From Piper betle (taxonomy: Eukaryota > Streptophyta > Magnoliopsida > Piperales > Piperaceae), in assembly GCA_033002965.1 (NCBI GenBank), contig JAURVB010000157.1, forward strand, positions 1-64,000: a stretch of DNA of 64,000 nt. Direction: 5' to 3'. The position numbers were made by a program, and so were the translations under genes. Under the pieces are notes generated by a model. The model saw only the letters and a list, made by a program, of their open reading frames with translations. It searched no databases and was not told the origin of the DNA. The first letter of the stretch is position 1, and each line of letters begins with the position of its first letter. Shown piece after piece: positions 1 to 10,700 of the stretch.

Positions 1-1881
1 TGCCCGGTGACGGGGAAGAGGATTCAAGGGGTAATCTGGAAAATTGATCAATGTCGATGTTTGCTAGTTAATTAATCTTTTTAATGATGTTATATGAGGG
101 GCTTTGAAATGTTGATCGAGGAGGTGTGTGTGTGTGTGTGTGTTTGGTAAAATGCTATTTAGTTTGTCCAAATATTTGATGTGGAAAGGCTGTTGATTAC
201 GCTTATGTTTGGTGAATTCTTCTTTTTCTACTTGGGCGGGCATAGATTTCGCTGTTAGATTGTCTTGTTTTGGTTTGAAGTTTCTATATCTAGAAAAGTT
301 GTACTGTTTGGAGTATTTCCTGAGGTCTGTGCTGTCTTTGGAAATGTTCAGATCAGATACATGTAGGTTTGTTTTGTTTGAACCTGCTTTCGTAGCTAGA
401 TTGAACCCATAAAAGCTTGAGGATGTGCATTGTCCAACTTCAGGAAAAATGCAATCTGAGCGCCACAGTTTTCTATATATTAGAACATTTTGTCATGTGG
501 TTAAGCACTATTTAGAGATATATTTTCTGTCTTTTTTATCTCATTCAGTGTACGCATGTTTTATCAAAGTAACTATAGTGCTCTTATAACTTATCTGAAC
601 TGTTTAGTTTGCTGTGTTCTTGTATATATGGTGGATAGCTGATATGCTGACTCTTGTTATAGACTGGTATGGGACTTTGAAATATGCAGTTTAATGTGCT
701 TGAGCTGATATTAGTTTTATGGAATAGTCTAAATAAGCATCTCAATAACTGGTATTATGTTTGAAAGCCATACTTTTTACTTCTTCTAACCTTATTGAAC
801 TTCTAATTAAGCGGGATTTGGATTGGGTGGAATTAATTTAGTCACATTATGGTGGATAATTTTAAAGAAATGGACAGTTGGGGAGAATTAGTGACAAAAG
901 AGGGAAATATGAGACGAACAATCAAGAAAAACTAAGAATTACAAAATACCTATGTGTTATGTTAATAATCACAGTTATAAAAAAAATGTTAATATTCACA
1001 TGAAGCTTTTCTTACAATGATTTATAGCCTAAAGCTAATAATAAACCATAAATAACGTAATGGATGTAAAGCCCTAATTAAAACAGTTACCTAAATGACA
1101 AATGATGCCGTGAAATATAAAATTATAGTAACAGCCCTAAGTTAAGATGCTATAGGTGAACACATGGGAGGGAACCCATTCAATGAATAGTCTTTAAGTT
1201 TCTCCAATGAGTGCCTGTCTGGAATCTAAGAAGATCAAATATGGTGGATATTCTATAATTAATGATAATTGTGAAATCTAAGCCTCAATGTATGTTCCAT
1301 AGTTTCTATAGGATGCAAAACTTTAAAAAAATTATGCAAAGAAGTGGTTCTGCGAGTCAGAATGAGACCAGGAATTGGTCATTTACATTTACTGAGGATG
1401 CTTTTTAATCTCTGTATCTTCTGCTCTTAATTTCTATTGGAAAGGTCTCTGTTTACTGAAGTGATTGTAAGTTAGTCACAAGCGTGACTTTACATATTGC
1501 TACTCAACAGCTTTTGGTGTTTGTATTAATTTTAATGGTTTTTTCCTGTCTTAAAGTAAAGCTAGTTCATTCCAATAACTTTTCTCAAATATATCCAGAT
1601 TCCGCATCTGAGACCTGCTGAGTATAAGAGGTCCAGGTTGTCTAGAAATCGGAGAACTCTTAATAGGGCCTATGGTGGAGTCTTATCTGGCAGTGCAGTG
1701 AGGGAAAGGTTGGTGTTTTTTACTGGTTCTTGGACTAGCTTCATACAATTGCGATTTTTTCATTTGAGCACTCTTCTAATTTTGCAGGGTTATTCGTGCT
1801 TTTTTGCTGGAAGAGAAAAAGATTGTGAAGAAGGTGTTACATATTCAAAAGACCAAGGAGAAGCAAGCGACCAAAGGCTAG
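1..1881 (+). CDS. RPL34: 60S ribosomal protein L34 (eL34), 3' part
   Basis: Structural protein of the cytosolic large ribosomal subunit. The window opens inside an exon (1-30) that reads [10 protein letters not shown] and ends exactly at a GT donor at 31. A long first visible intron (31-1598) follows. Exon 1599-1708 encodes [13 protein letters not shown] then [18 protein letters not shown], and exon 1788-1881 encodes [17 protein letters not shown] and ends KEKQATKG with TAG at 1879-1881. Exon phases are consistent (AG|G at the last junction). The [17 protein letters not shown] block and the basic Lys-rich tail are diagnostic of eL34. The N-terminal part (usually about 45 residues before CPVTGKR) lies upstream of the window. 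The gene converges with the RNase T2 locus on the other strand, leaving about 280 bp between stop codons. Identification is firm and the copy looks intact as far as visible. Confidence 0.95.
124..143. repeat. (GT)n microsatellite in RPL34 intron
   Basis: About ten GT units lie within the long intron of the ribosomal protein gene. No other role is visible. Confidence 0.9.
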
Positions 1882-2164
1882 ATTTTGGTCTAAAACATGA
1901 TAAGACGTAAAGGTTTTTTCAGGAATGTTTGGCGAGTTGTGTCTTTCCTTTTCAGCAGGCCTGCTTTGGGTATAAAATGTTATGGTATTTGTGTTTCTGT
2001 TGCTCCATGCGTTCATTATGTTATCACTTTTGTTGGATATGAATTTCTTTAAATTCATGTTCTTCCAGTACCAGTATGACAGCAAGTGAAGATTGATAAT
2101 CATTTTTTATTAATTTTCACATAAAGTTTTGCTTATCACATCTGCTTACAGTTATACAGTCAAA

Positions 2165-3137
2165 TCATCGATCATTGCTCCTGAGTGCTTTTGAAGGGAA
2201 ATTGATCTGGGTTGAGCATTTTCCTTTAGGCAACACTGGGCAGTCAATAATATTAGACCCAGATGCTTCGACACACAAATAAATTTGGTAGATCTGAACG
2301 TTTCCTGATACATCAACATTGCATTGTATAGCCGTTTCATAACCAACTGCAGCTCTGATGGCCTCCCTTATACTGCCTGTGCTGTAATAATTCCCATCTG
2401 GTTGAATTCCTGCCAATTAATGTAGGAACACAATTAGAAGATTAGATTTTAACATTAAAATATGATTATTGAGATGGCAAAAGAATGGTCATCATGTATT
2501 TACCTGCATTTAGAAGAACTTGGAGAAGTTCCACCTTGTCTTGCAGGTCAAGTGCTGCTCTGAAATGTTCTTCTTGGCTTAGCACAGACTCTGAGCAAGT
2601 CCCATGCTTGGCCCATTCATATGGCCAAAACCTAGAACCATTGTTGCTTGGGCAGGATAGAGTTGGCCATTCTCTCCATCCTCTTTTACAAGTCGGCTAT
2701 CTGAAAAAGATGCAGAATCAGGATCACTTCAACTCCATAAAAATGGCTTGTGGTTAATTGATGGATGGGCAGCTTATTCAAGTTGTAACTTGATTGGCAT
2801 GTATACCTTGGAGCTGTCAAAAGGCGTTGTCTGGATCACAGTTGAATGGAGCCAGAGTAGGCCAAAGGCCATGAATCCCGAAATATGATGCTGGTTTCCC
2901 CGTTGTTGGATAGCAGCAGCCTCTCTTACGATCGCACAACGATCCAGGCCACTGTAAAAGTAGCAAACAATTACAGGCTTGATAGATATACTAAATATGG
3001 ATTGAGTTGCTGCTGAAACTTCAATGCACGAAGCTAGAAGCCACCTTCTGAACGAAGTAGAAGAAATCAAAATCCTGTGCAGATGCCAGAACAGGGAAAA
3101 AGATTAGCAGCAGAAGGGAAGAAATGATAGGTTCCAT
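2165..3137 (-). pseudogene. S-like ribonuclease T2, frameshifted
   Basis: Secreted or vacuolar RNA endonuclease family (RNase LE/LX-like). Four exons can be placed on the minus strand. Exon 1 (3137-3045) has a signal peptide (MEPIISSLLLLIFFPVLASA) followed by QDFDFFYFVQK. Exon 2 (2951-2807) reads WPGSLCDRKRGCCYPTTGKP, then catalytic site I (FGIHGLWPT). Exon 3 (2700-2504) holds WPTLSCPSNNGSRF and catalytic site II (WPYEWAKHGTC). Exon 4 (2409-2165) is the C-terminal GIQPDGNYYS...YQIYLCV region with its Cys residues. All junctions have GT/AG. Both catalytic His motifs survive. However, exon 2 has one extra base near its end (four A instead of three at about 2819-2822 on the + strand) giving TGA before DSSK, and exon 3 has one extra base just after IADL, giving TAA. 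Each exon length is one base over what its phases require. It is therefore a recent pseudogene or contains two sequence errors. Confidence 0.85.
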
Positions 3138-3198
3138 GGCTGCTCTGTTTCCACCCACTGGTTGATTGTTTGTGTTCTTCCTGACTAATTGGATAATA

Positions 3199-3209
3199 TC
3201 TATATAGAG
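3199..3209 (-). promoter_or_regulatory. candidate TATA box of the RNase T2 locus
   Basis: On the minus strand this reads CTCTATATAGA, about 62 bp upstream of the RNase ATG at 3137, a normal position for a plant TATA box plus a short leader. Position and sequence only; no transcript evidence. Confidence 0.5.
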
Positions 3210-3507
3210 ACTCATAGTCATAGACAATAACATATGGAGTAGGACGTACTAATTTGAATGCATCATATATATAACCATGCTTTCACGCTTGAAAAAAATA
3301 TGGTGAACCTTATACAAAATGTGCATCCGTTCTTATGATATGAATTTAAAATAATAACTTTTTTAAATAACAAAGAAATGAAAACAGCACGAACCATTTT
3401 AATTAGGATCCTACTTTTGTTGTGCATTACGTAAAATAAAAGTGCTTTGTTAAGAATAATGGCAGCAATGAACATGTTACATTTTCCAAGCAACAGTTAC
3501 ATGTTCT

Positions 3508-4500
3508 CACGGTTGCATGAATCGAATCGAATCGGTTTTTAAAGAGTCGGAATCGGAATCGGTCTGAATCGGACAGGAATCGGTTCAGTTGAATCGGTCT
3601 AAATCGGTCATATATAATAATTTGACAACTCATAACATAAATATATAAAATTAGATATTGATGGAATTTTGATATTATTGTATGTATTATATTTTATGAT
3701 ATTTTTTCATATTTTTTTAAAATTTTTTAAATTATTTAGAGTTAGTTATTATTTTTAACTCGAGTCGGCACGAGTCAAGTTTTAATTACGAGAATGCCAC
3801 TCCTTATTTCTTTCTCTTCGCCTCTTCTCTCCACAGCCTCTGCCTCCGCAGCTGCCGCCGCCGTTGCCGCCACGCCCCTCCTCCCCCAGACCCAGCCCAC
3901 CCCGCCCCGCCCCCCTCCCCGCCAGCCTTGCCCCGCCCCTGCCCTGTCCCTCCACGTCGCCCGCCCCTTCCCGCCAGCCCCGCCCCGCCCCCGCCTCCCC
4001 ACGCCAGCCCCGCCCTGTGCCTCCCCGCCACCGCCGCCCCACCTCGCCTCCCCCTGCCGGTCGCGCCCCGTCCCCTGCGCCCCCAGCCCTGCCCCTCCAG
4101 ATCCTCCCCCTGCCCCCAACCCAGCCTCGCCATCGCCCCTGTCGCCGCCGCCGCCTCTCGCCATCGCCCCGTCACCTCTGCGTCGCCGCCGCCGCCGCTG
4201 TCGCTCGCCGTCGCCGCCATCACTACCGTCACCACTCGGGTAAATTCCAATTTTACCCGTGTTTAAATAATTTAATTAATATCATACCTAGGGTATTTTA
4301 GTCATTTTTCAAAAAAACCGATTTTTCCCGATTTACCCCGATTCCGATTCCGATTTAAATCGGTCGGAATCGGGGTAAACCACCCGATTCCGAGCCCGAT
4401 TTGGGGCTGACCGATTCAGCCCCAAAATCGGATCGGCAACGTGCCGATCCGATTTAAATCGGCCGATTCCACTCGGAATCGGCCGATTCGTGCAACCATG
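3508..4500. mobile_element. non-autonomous TIR element with ATCGG subterminal repeats
   Basis: The ends are near-perfect inverted repeats: CACGGTTGCATGAATCG at the left and the complement of CATGGTTGCACGAATCG at the right (15/17). They are flanked by a direct GTTCT at 3503-3507 and 4501-4505. Inside each end lie many GAATCGG / CCGATTC units in opposite orientation (about 3530-3610 and 4310-4490), the kind of subterminal repeat that binds transposase in hAT and CACTA elements. The core (3795-4240) is extremely C-rich. The flank of that core (3740-3790) resembles the TTAACTCGAGT..AGTCAAGT segment of the ~3-kb LTR family found elsewhere in the window, so the element may have captured LTR sequence. 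No transposase is encoded. A 5-bp TSD does not fit the usual 8 bp for hAT, so the superfamily is open. Confidence 0.7.
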
Positions 4501-4544
4501 GTTCTACACCTAACGGAATACAACCTATGGTGCTTGTTCGCGTG

Positions 4545-6736
4545 GTTGGGACTCGAATTCGGCACCCGGAGGCATTCGAAGTTTGATCGGGTTCAGATGG
4601 AGGAATATAGCAAAAATTTGGCAATTTCTGGCGCATTCCAGCAAATCTGTTTTTTGGAAGATTCTAGAGGTTTTCCAGCGACTTTTTCGGCGAGGTGGTC
4701 AGGCTATGGGTCACCATCAGCTTGGTAAGCTCCAACACGACCATGGTGAGAACGAGGGTGAGGGCGGAGGCTATGGGTCGATCGGAGTTGCACAGGCACC
4801 CAATCGGCCTTCTGCCGGTCTCGACAACGGTGCACAGTGGGGGGGGCAATGGCATCTGGGGTCGAAGGGGCAGCAACGACGATGGAGTGGCGCAGTCGGT
4901 GGCGGAATCCGCATTGGGCGGCAAGGATCAGGGCGGCTATCATGGGAGAGGGAGAGAAACGTTGGGGGAGGTTCAGTGGCAATCTAGTAAATAAAAATTG
5001 ACTCAATTTCGACTTGAATAAAAAATAATAACTAACTCCTAATAATTCAAATTCAAACAAATATGAAAAAATACCATAAATTATTATACATTCAATAACA
5101 TCAAAATGACATATTATATACGTAATAACCCACCCAAACTAATATATAACGCGTCCTAATGCGTTATTCGGTCTAAAAATAATTCTACGATTAAATACAT
5201 AAAAAAATAATTACATACTTTAATATACTCTGATAACTCATTTCTTGTCATTTTTCTAATGTTATCATCATATACTCGGGTACATTTAATCCTCATTGCT
5301 CATAACGTGCGGCCGGCCTCAATTCAGTGCGTGTGCAATGATATATTAATTATAACGCAAGTGCACGTACTGAATCAAGTAATAAAAGTGATAAAAAAGT
5401 ATAGTTCCACAAGGAATTATTACTAGAAATTTTTAATTAACAAAACTAATTTAATTAACTATACTTATATAGAAAAGAATTCAAAGAGTTATTAAATTAT
5501 AGATTAAGGCTAAACTAATCAAAAATATAATATTTAAATCAAAAATTAACTTCAGGATAACAAACCTAGGATTTTCAATTTTACCTAGTGCTCTATATGA
5601 TTAAAGTTATAACTTCTATCTATGAATTGCACATTTGGATCATTAACCACGGGAATTAATTATTTATGATATCTCTTAATTCACCATAAACTTATCACTC
5701 ACACCCAACTCCTATATCTCTATAAAATTGTGTACGCAAAATGATACTTTAAATTCTGCCCTTAACAGTTGCCCAAGACATATGAGTATATCTCTATTTC
5801 ATATGTGAATCACCTAAAACAGATGAACAAAGACTATTTTATTTAATGACAAATTTAATCTTTCTATTTCTAGACAAGATCAAATCTCTAGATCTAAAAA
5901 TAGGTGGCCAATCTAATGATAGCATTAAGAACAAAATAGAATAGATGATCCAACATCACAATCACATAAATAAAAATTACTAACCTTTATTAATCCATGC
6001 ACTAGGTGTCATTGAAAATCTTAGAAAAGAATTTACTTCATAGAATATGCGATTAAACTCAAGAAATTCATATGTGATATGAAAGACATTATTTAATTAC
6101 AAAGAAAAGTAAATCAAAATAAAGAAAAACTCTTTTGGAGAAGCGTCTTCTTCTTTTGATCCAATTTATTCCTCGTTCCTTCTCGTCTTTCATGCAGTCA
6201 CTTCGTCATCCAGAGTTGTTCCCTTTTTTTAAAACCCTAATCAAGTTTATAAAGGATCCACCCAAATATTGCAAGTGGGGTCGACCAAGATCTCCAGAAA
6301 AATCAGTTTTCCCGCCGTCAGCACTCAGCTCTCGGCCATAACACTTTCTTAACAGAAAGGCCAGTGCTCGAGCGCTCTCTTCCCAGCGCTCGAGTACTCG
6401 CTACAATTTCGAGGTCATAATTTTTGGCCCAATTTTGCCCCAAACTAATTTGGATCGCCTTCTAACTCTTATACCCTTGCTAGAACAACGCTAATTAGCA
6501 CTTTTCATACCAAAATTACAATAATTTCTCGTATTATTAATAATATCTAATAAACTTTTGTACTAATTAAATTGAAATAAAAATCACTCAAAACACGACA
6601 AAAACTCGATATAAAATGCAAAGAATAATAACTCTTTTATAGATTTATCATGTAATGAAATTAAATCGACTTGAATCAACGGCTGAACCGACTAATTTTC
6701 TAATGTAAAACTCTAACTTAAGTCACAGGTTTTACA
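4545..6736 (-). mobile_element. 5' fragment of the ~3-kb LTR family, interrupted
   Basis: Read on the minus strand, this starts TGTAAAACCTGTGAC at 6736 like the 5' end of the copy at 58645 (TGTAAAACCCACG...). It continues through the segments shared with that copy: the cgGTT..GTTGATTC stretch, then after the 5339-6650 insertion the GTTATCAGAGTA, the AACGCGTTAGG..GCGTTA, and the CTCGAG/TTGAGTC segments, and a GC-rich part (about 4550-4980). The 3' two thirds of the LTR are missing. The left limit is fuzzy. It is interrupted by an unrelated solo LTR. Confidence 0.6.
5339..6650 (-). mobile_element. solo LTR (1312 bp) inserted in older LTR fragment
   Basis: The sequence begins TGATATATTA and ends GATTTATCA on the + strand, so it has TG...CA ends. 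It is flanked by TGCAA (5334-5338) and TGTAA (6651-6655), a 5-bp target-site duplication with one transition. The sequence on either side continues the same older LTR fragment, which supports a clean insertion. It carries no coding sequence, and no internal domain or second LTR is present, so it is a solo LTR. Orientation is inferred as minus from TGATAAATC at the 6650 end. Confidence 0.7.
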
Positions 6737-6987
6737 CCAAACTTACAAAAAACTCCATCCTAACATCTATCTATGACTTGAAATGATCTAAAACAAAACA
6801 AGCAATAACAACTAAAACTATGTACTATCCCATCAGGCTAATACTACATACTATCTCACCGGGTGTGTCTAACAACGGAGAAGCTAGAACGACGGCTCAT
6901 AAAGCACACATACACAACAACAAAGGCTAGCAAAGCTACACAATTTGGGTCAAAACCAAACTGACACTAAAACCTATTGGGCATTGA

Positions 6988-7079
6988 CACTTGCTCTTTG
7001 CTTTTTCATATTAAAAAGAAAAGGAAAATCCAATGCACTTGCTCTTTGCTTTTTCATATTAAAAAGAAAAAGAAAATTA
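6988..7079 (+). repeat. 48-bp tandem duplication
   Basis: Two almost identical copies (6988-7031 and 7036-7079) begin CACTTGCTCTTTGC and run into an A-rich tail (TTAAAAAGAAAA). They lie directly left of the TRIM element. Confidence 0.85.
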
Positions 7080-7700
7080 AGTCATTTTTTAAAAGTGGTT
7101 AACTAAGTTATATAGAGCCAAAGTCATTTTTTATAGCTCATTCTTACTTATAAATAGGATCTTAGCCTAGTAGGTATTAGATGTGGGACTTAAGGGATCT
7201 CACAATCCACCCACCTTAGAAAATTTAGTCACCGAAATTATTACACTTGCCAGCTGCTAGCCTCAGCCCACGACCTTCTTTGGCCCGTGACCGGCAACCT
7301 AGCCAACATCCCTAATCCAACCCACGACCTTCTTTGGCCCGTGACCGGCAGCCTAGCCAACATCCCTAATCTAACACAAAACCAAGCATTTGTAATAACC
7401 TATCCCCAAAGTACAACGTCATGGGCACGACCTTCTTTGGCCTGTGACCGGCAGCCTAGCCAACATCCCTAATCCAACCCACGACCTTTTTTGACCTGTG
7501 ACCGGCAGCCTAGCCAACATCCTTAATCTAACACAAAACCAAGTTGCTCTGATACCATTTGTAATAACCTAGCCCAAAGTACAACGTAATGGGCCTAAAT
7601 CATTTCTTTAAAAGTGGTTAACCCAGTTAAAGATCTATAGCTCATTCTCACTTATAAAGAGTATTTTAACCCAATAGGTATTACATGTGGGACTAAGTTT
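7080..7700 (-). mobile_element. TRIM retrotransposon, rearranged
   Basis: A terminal-repeat retrotransposon in miniature read on the minus strand. The + strand shows a truncated LTR (about 7080-7204, ending GGGATCTCACA), then an internal region, then a second LTR (7560-about 7700, starting TGTAATAACCTAGCCC). Next to the second LTR sits GCTCTGATACCA (7546-7557), which on the minus strand is the primer-binding site TGGTATCAGAGC for initiator Met-tRNA. Next to the other LTR is a purine tract on the minus strand (complement of 7206-7217). There is no coding capacity. A stray LTR start (about 7390-7427) lies inside the internal region, so it has recombined. The same family sits at 60195-60656. Confidence 0.75.
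7266..7530 (+). repeat. tandem repeat inside TRIM internal region
   Basis: A roughly 53-bp unit (core CACGACCTTCTTTGGCC ... CTAGCCAACATCCCTAATC) occurs about four times, starting near 7269, 7323, 7427 and 7480, with the LTR fragment inserted between the second and third. The short reading frame across it is a by-product of the repeat. Confidence 0.8.
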
Positions 7701-10700
7701 AGATTATATATAAATGAACCATTTCATTTATATCGAAAAGACAAATGCTAGGAATAAACTTGTGTTTGGCATATCAATTATCAATTATTCTTGTTGTAGG
7801 TAACTCTCCGTTTTCCATTGAATTGAAGGTGGCCATCATTTTTTTAAGCATTATTTTTCTTTAAAAAAGTAAAAATTTGCAATGATCATCATTTTCATAT
7901 AAGCTTTTTATGCATATAAGCTATAGCTTCTATATTTGGAGCTAGCACATTCAAGGAATCATTACCTAAAATCCACACTGATAATTGTAAAGGAAAATAT
8001 TGGAATGCTTTTAAATTTTGTAATCAATTTAATATTTTTTATACATTCATCATTGTTTTTTTAAAATAATTTAAATTTATAATATTTTAAAGTAGTCTAT
8101 TTTATGAAAAATTAAAACTATGTCATATTTATTTCTAAATAAAATAAAAATTCATAAAGTGGCAGCTCATGCACTCACCTTTTCATACATGTGAACCTCA
8201 TTATATAAGACTAACTTAAAGGGGTTCAATTTATAGTTCAAAATTTTGGGACTCTGGCTTACCTCTTTCCAAGTCGTAGAGTGGAGTCCATCCCAATTAA
8301 CTCTAAGCCCAGAGTCATAATTTATATTATTTTTTTAAATCAATAAATAAAAAGATATAAAATTAGTATATATTGCTCTTTTAAATATTTAAAAATAATA
8401 AATATATAGTTTACATTACTTTAAAATATTAACATATTATATATTTATATATATATATATTAATTATTTTATTATTTGCATGAGAGAGTTAATCGTAAAA
8501 TCAACCACCATGGAATTATCTATGGAGTTTGGCTTGAAAAACTAAGTATAAGTGAGTATAGATGTTTTTAGAATTGAAAAAGAATTTCAAAAATATGATT
8601 CAAATTTAATTCATATAAACTATTAATGTGGTGTGGCTTACCTTTCTATTTGTATTTTATTTAATGTTGGAGAATAATTTCTTGTAAGTACGAATAACTA
8701 GAGACTTAAAATAATAACACTCATTTATTCCCAAAATAACAAAACTGTCACTAAAACATTTAAGATTGGTAATTTCTTTAAAGTTGATTGGGTCTTACAG
8801 CCATAATGGTTGTAACGTCTTACATTAGATTAATACTCTTCAATGTCAAAAAGAAGAAAATCTTCTAAAGATAAAAATATTTCATTATTAACCTTGATGG
8901 ACCTTTTATTTCTACTTCAAGAGTTTATAGCTTGTCATATGTATAGAACGTGGATATAATTTAGGCATAAAAAATCCATATGCAATCTACTAGTATATAT
9001 GAAAAATCAAACACTTCTACTCTTATTGAGGTGACTCTCTAATAGATATTTAGTATTTTCAAAAAATTTAAAGAATTATTTTGAGAGCAGCTTATACGAC
9101 AATACCCATTCTAAGATAATATGTATGCTCTATATTAGATTTTAAAAGTACCTTTGAAAAAGTGAGAAGAGATTATAATATCAGGTGAAAATCATGCCAC
9201 CTGATAAATCTTTTGATCTTTCTAATTGACTGAAACCATTATACAAAAGTAAATTCCTATTCTTTCAACTTCTACTTTTTCTCATTAACCAAGCAGATAA
9301 GTTGAAAACATGGTGGTGTATTTTTGACATATATGTTTCGCTTTTTAGCATCAAATAGCATTATTAAAAAACATTAATAACATGGTGATATTTATATTGA
9401 AAAAAGCATGTAACAATATAAATAATATATAGTTGAGGGCATTAATCACTTTGACAATTCCTTTCCCTCAGTTAATGCCAAATTGCCAACGCATCCACAG
9501 ACCACAAGTCCGCTTATTTTTTGTAGCCAATTCCAGGTGGGAACCTGTTTAGCAAAGACCAGAAATGTTGCCGCTGCTTAATTGCTACAACTCAGATCAA
9601 AGTCTTGAAGCTTGTCAGCTAGCACCAATTGTAGAAAATATCTTTTTTATCAGGTTAACGTGTGAAATTATAGGAGATTCATCCCCTTCCTATCTGAAAA
9701 CATTTGCTGGTAACTCGATCGCATCTCTGATGGGGATAAGCTTGTCCACGCATAGAACTTGACCGGTGACTTTGACGAGATAGTGCTCTTTGATAATGAA
9801 AAGCAAAGTGCTGGCAGCTAGCTAAGGTGAAATTCTAAATTACTAATGTGTTTGATTTCCAGATAGAGATGTTTGGTTAAGTTTTTGTTGTATAATCAAG
9901 AGAACTTATTTAGTGGGTTCGTAGGAATGACACGAGACTGACTCAGTCGTTCCTCAGTGTCATCCCTAGTAGACTTGACTTGGAAACAGACCCGAGCTCG
10001 GCCGGCAAATTAAACAAAGCAATGCTTGGCGACAATGAGGAGAAAACCGTTGAAGTCCCAATACAGTGAAGGCATGGATAGGAAATGTATTGATCCCACA
10101 CGCTTTGACAAGTGGCTGGGGACATTAGGTGAGGCCTAAAAGGGCATTAATCTCTTTTTTTCGATTGATTCATACTTAGCTCTAAGTTGATTCAGCTACG
10201 GGGCGATCATTATCAAACTAAATTGTACATTTGGTGGATGAAATTTGAAACTTTGCAACCGAAGGGTGCCCAAAATTAACTTAATTGAGTCTAATCAAAA
10301 TAGCGTCGTTTGGCTTGATTTGGTTAATTCATAATCAACATTTTCGAATTTGATTTAAAACGATGTCAAAACTATACTGTGTTTTGATAAAGCCAATCAT
10401 ATTGTTAAAAATATTTTAGATGTACATATTTTAATCATTTAAAATAAACCATAAACAAATCATATAACCTATAATAATCTATATAAGAAATTAGATTTAC
10501 TGTAGCAGCCGGGTGCAACAATAAATTTGTTGTAGTAGTTATTTTGAGTGAAAGCGCGTAGACTTGTTTTTGTATGGTATGACAGTCAACTTACCAATGG
10601 AACTTCTCATGTATAATTGTGCCTGTGAAAGCTCAAGAGTGACAAGCCCAATTGATGTGGACGTATTCACATGGCTGCTTATAAGTAATTTACATACGAA

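Noticed and set aside
3775..4301. Several overlapping Pro/Arg/Gly-rich open frames on both strands
   Set aside because: They arise from an almost pure C/G core of a TIR element; no known domain, and all frames are open because of composition.
7287..7472. Frame with repeated DLLWPVTG.LANIPN
   Set aside because: It is a translation of the tandem repeat inside a non-coding TRIM.
7266..7530. Spaced repeats that might suggest a CRISPR-like array
   Set aside because: Repeats are directly adjacent and degenerate within a plant TRIM; there are no unique spacers, and the genome is eukaryotic.
9943..10125. 60-codon minus-strand frame in a less AT-rich patch
   Set aside because: Not recognised and no supporting gene structure around it.
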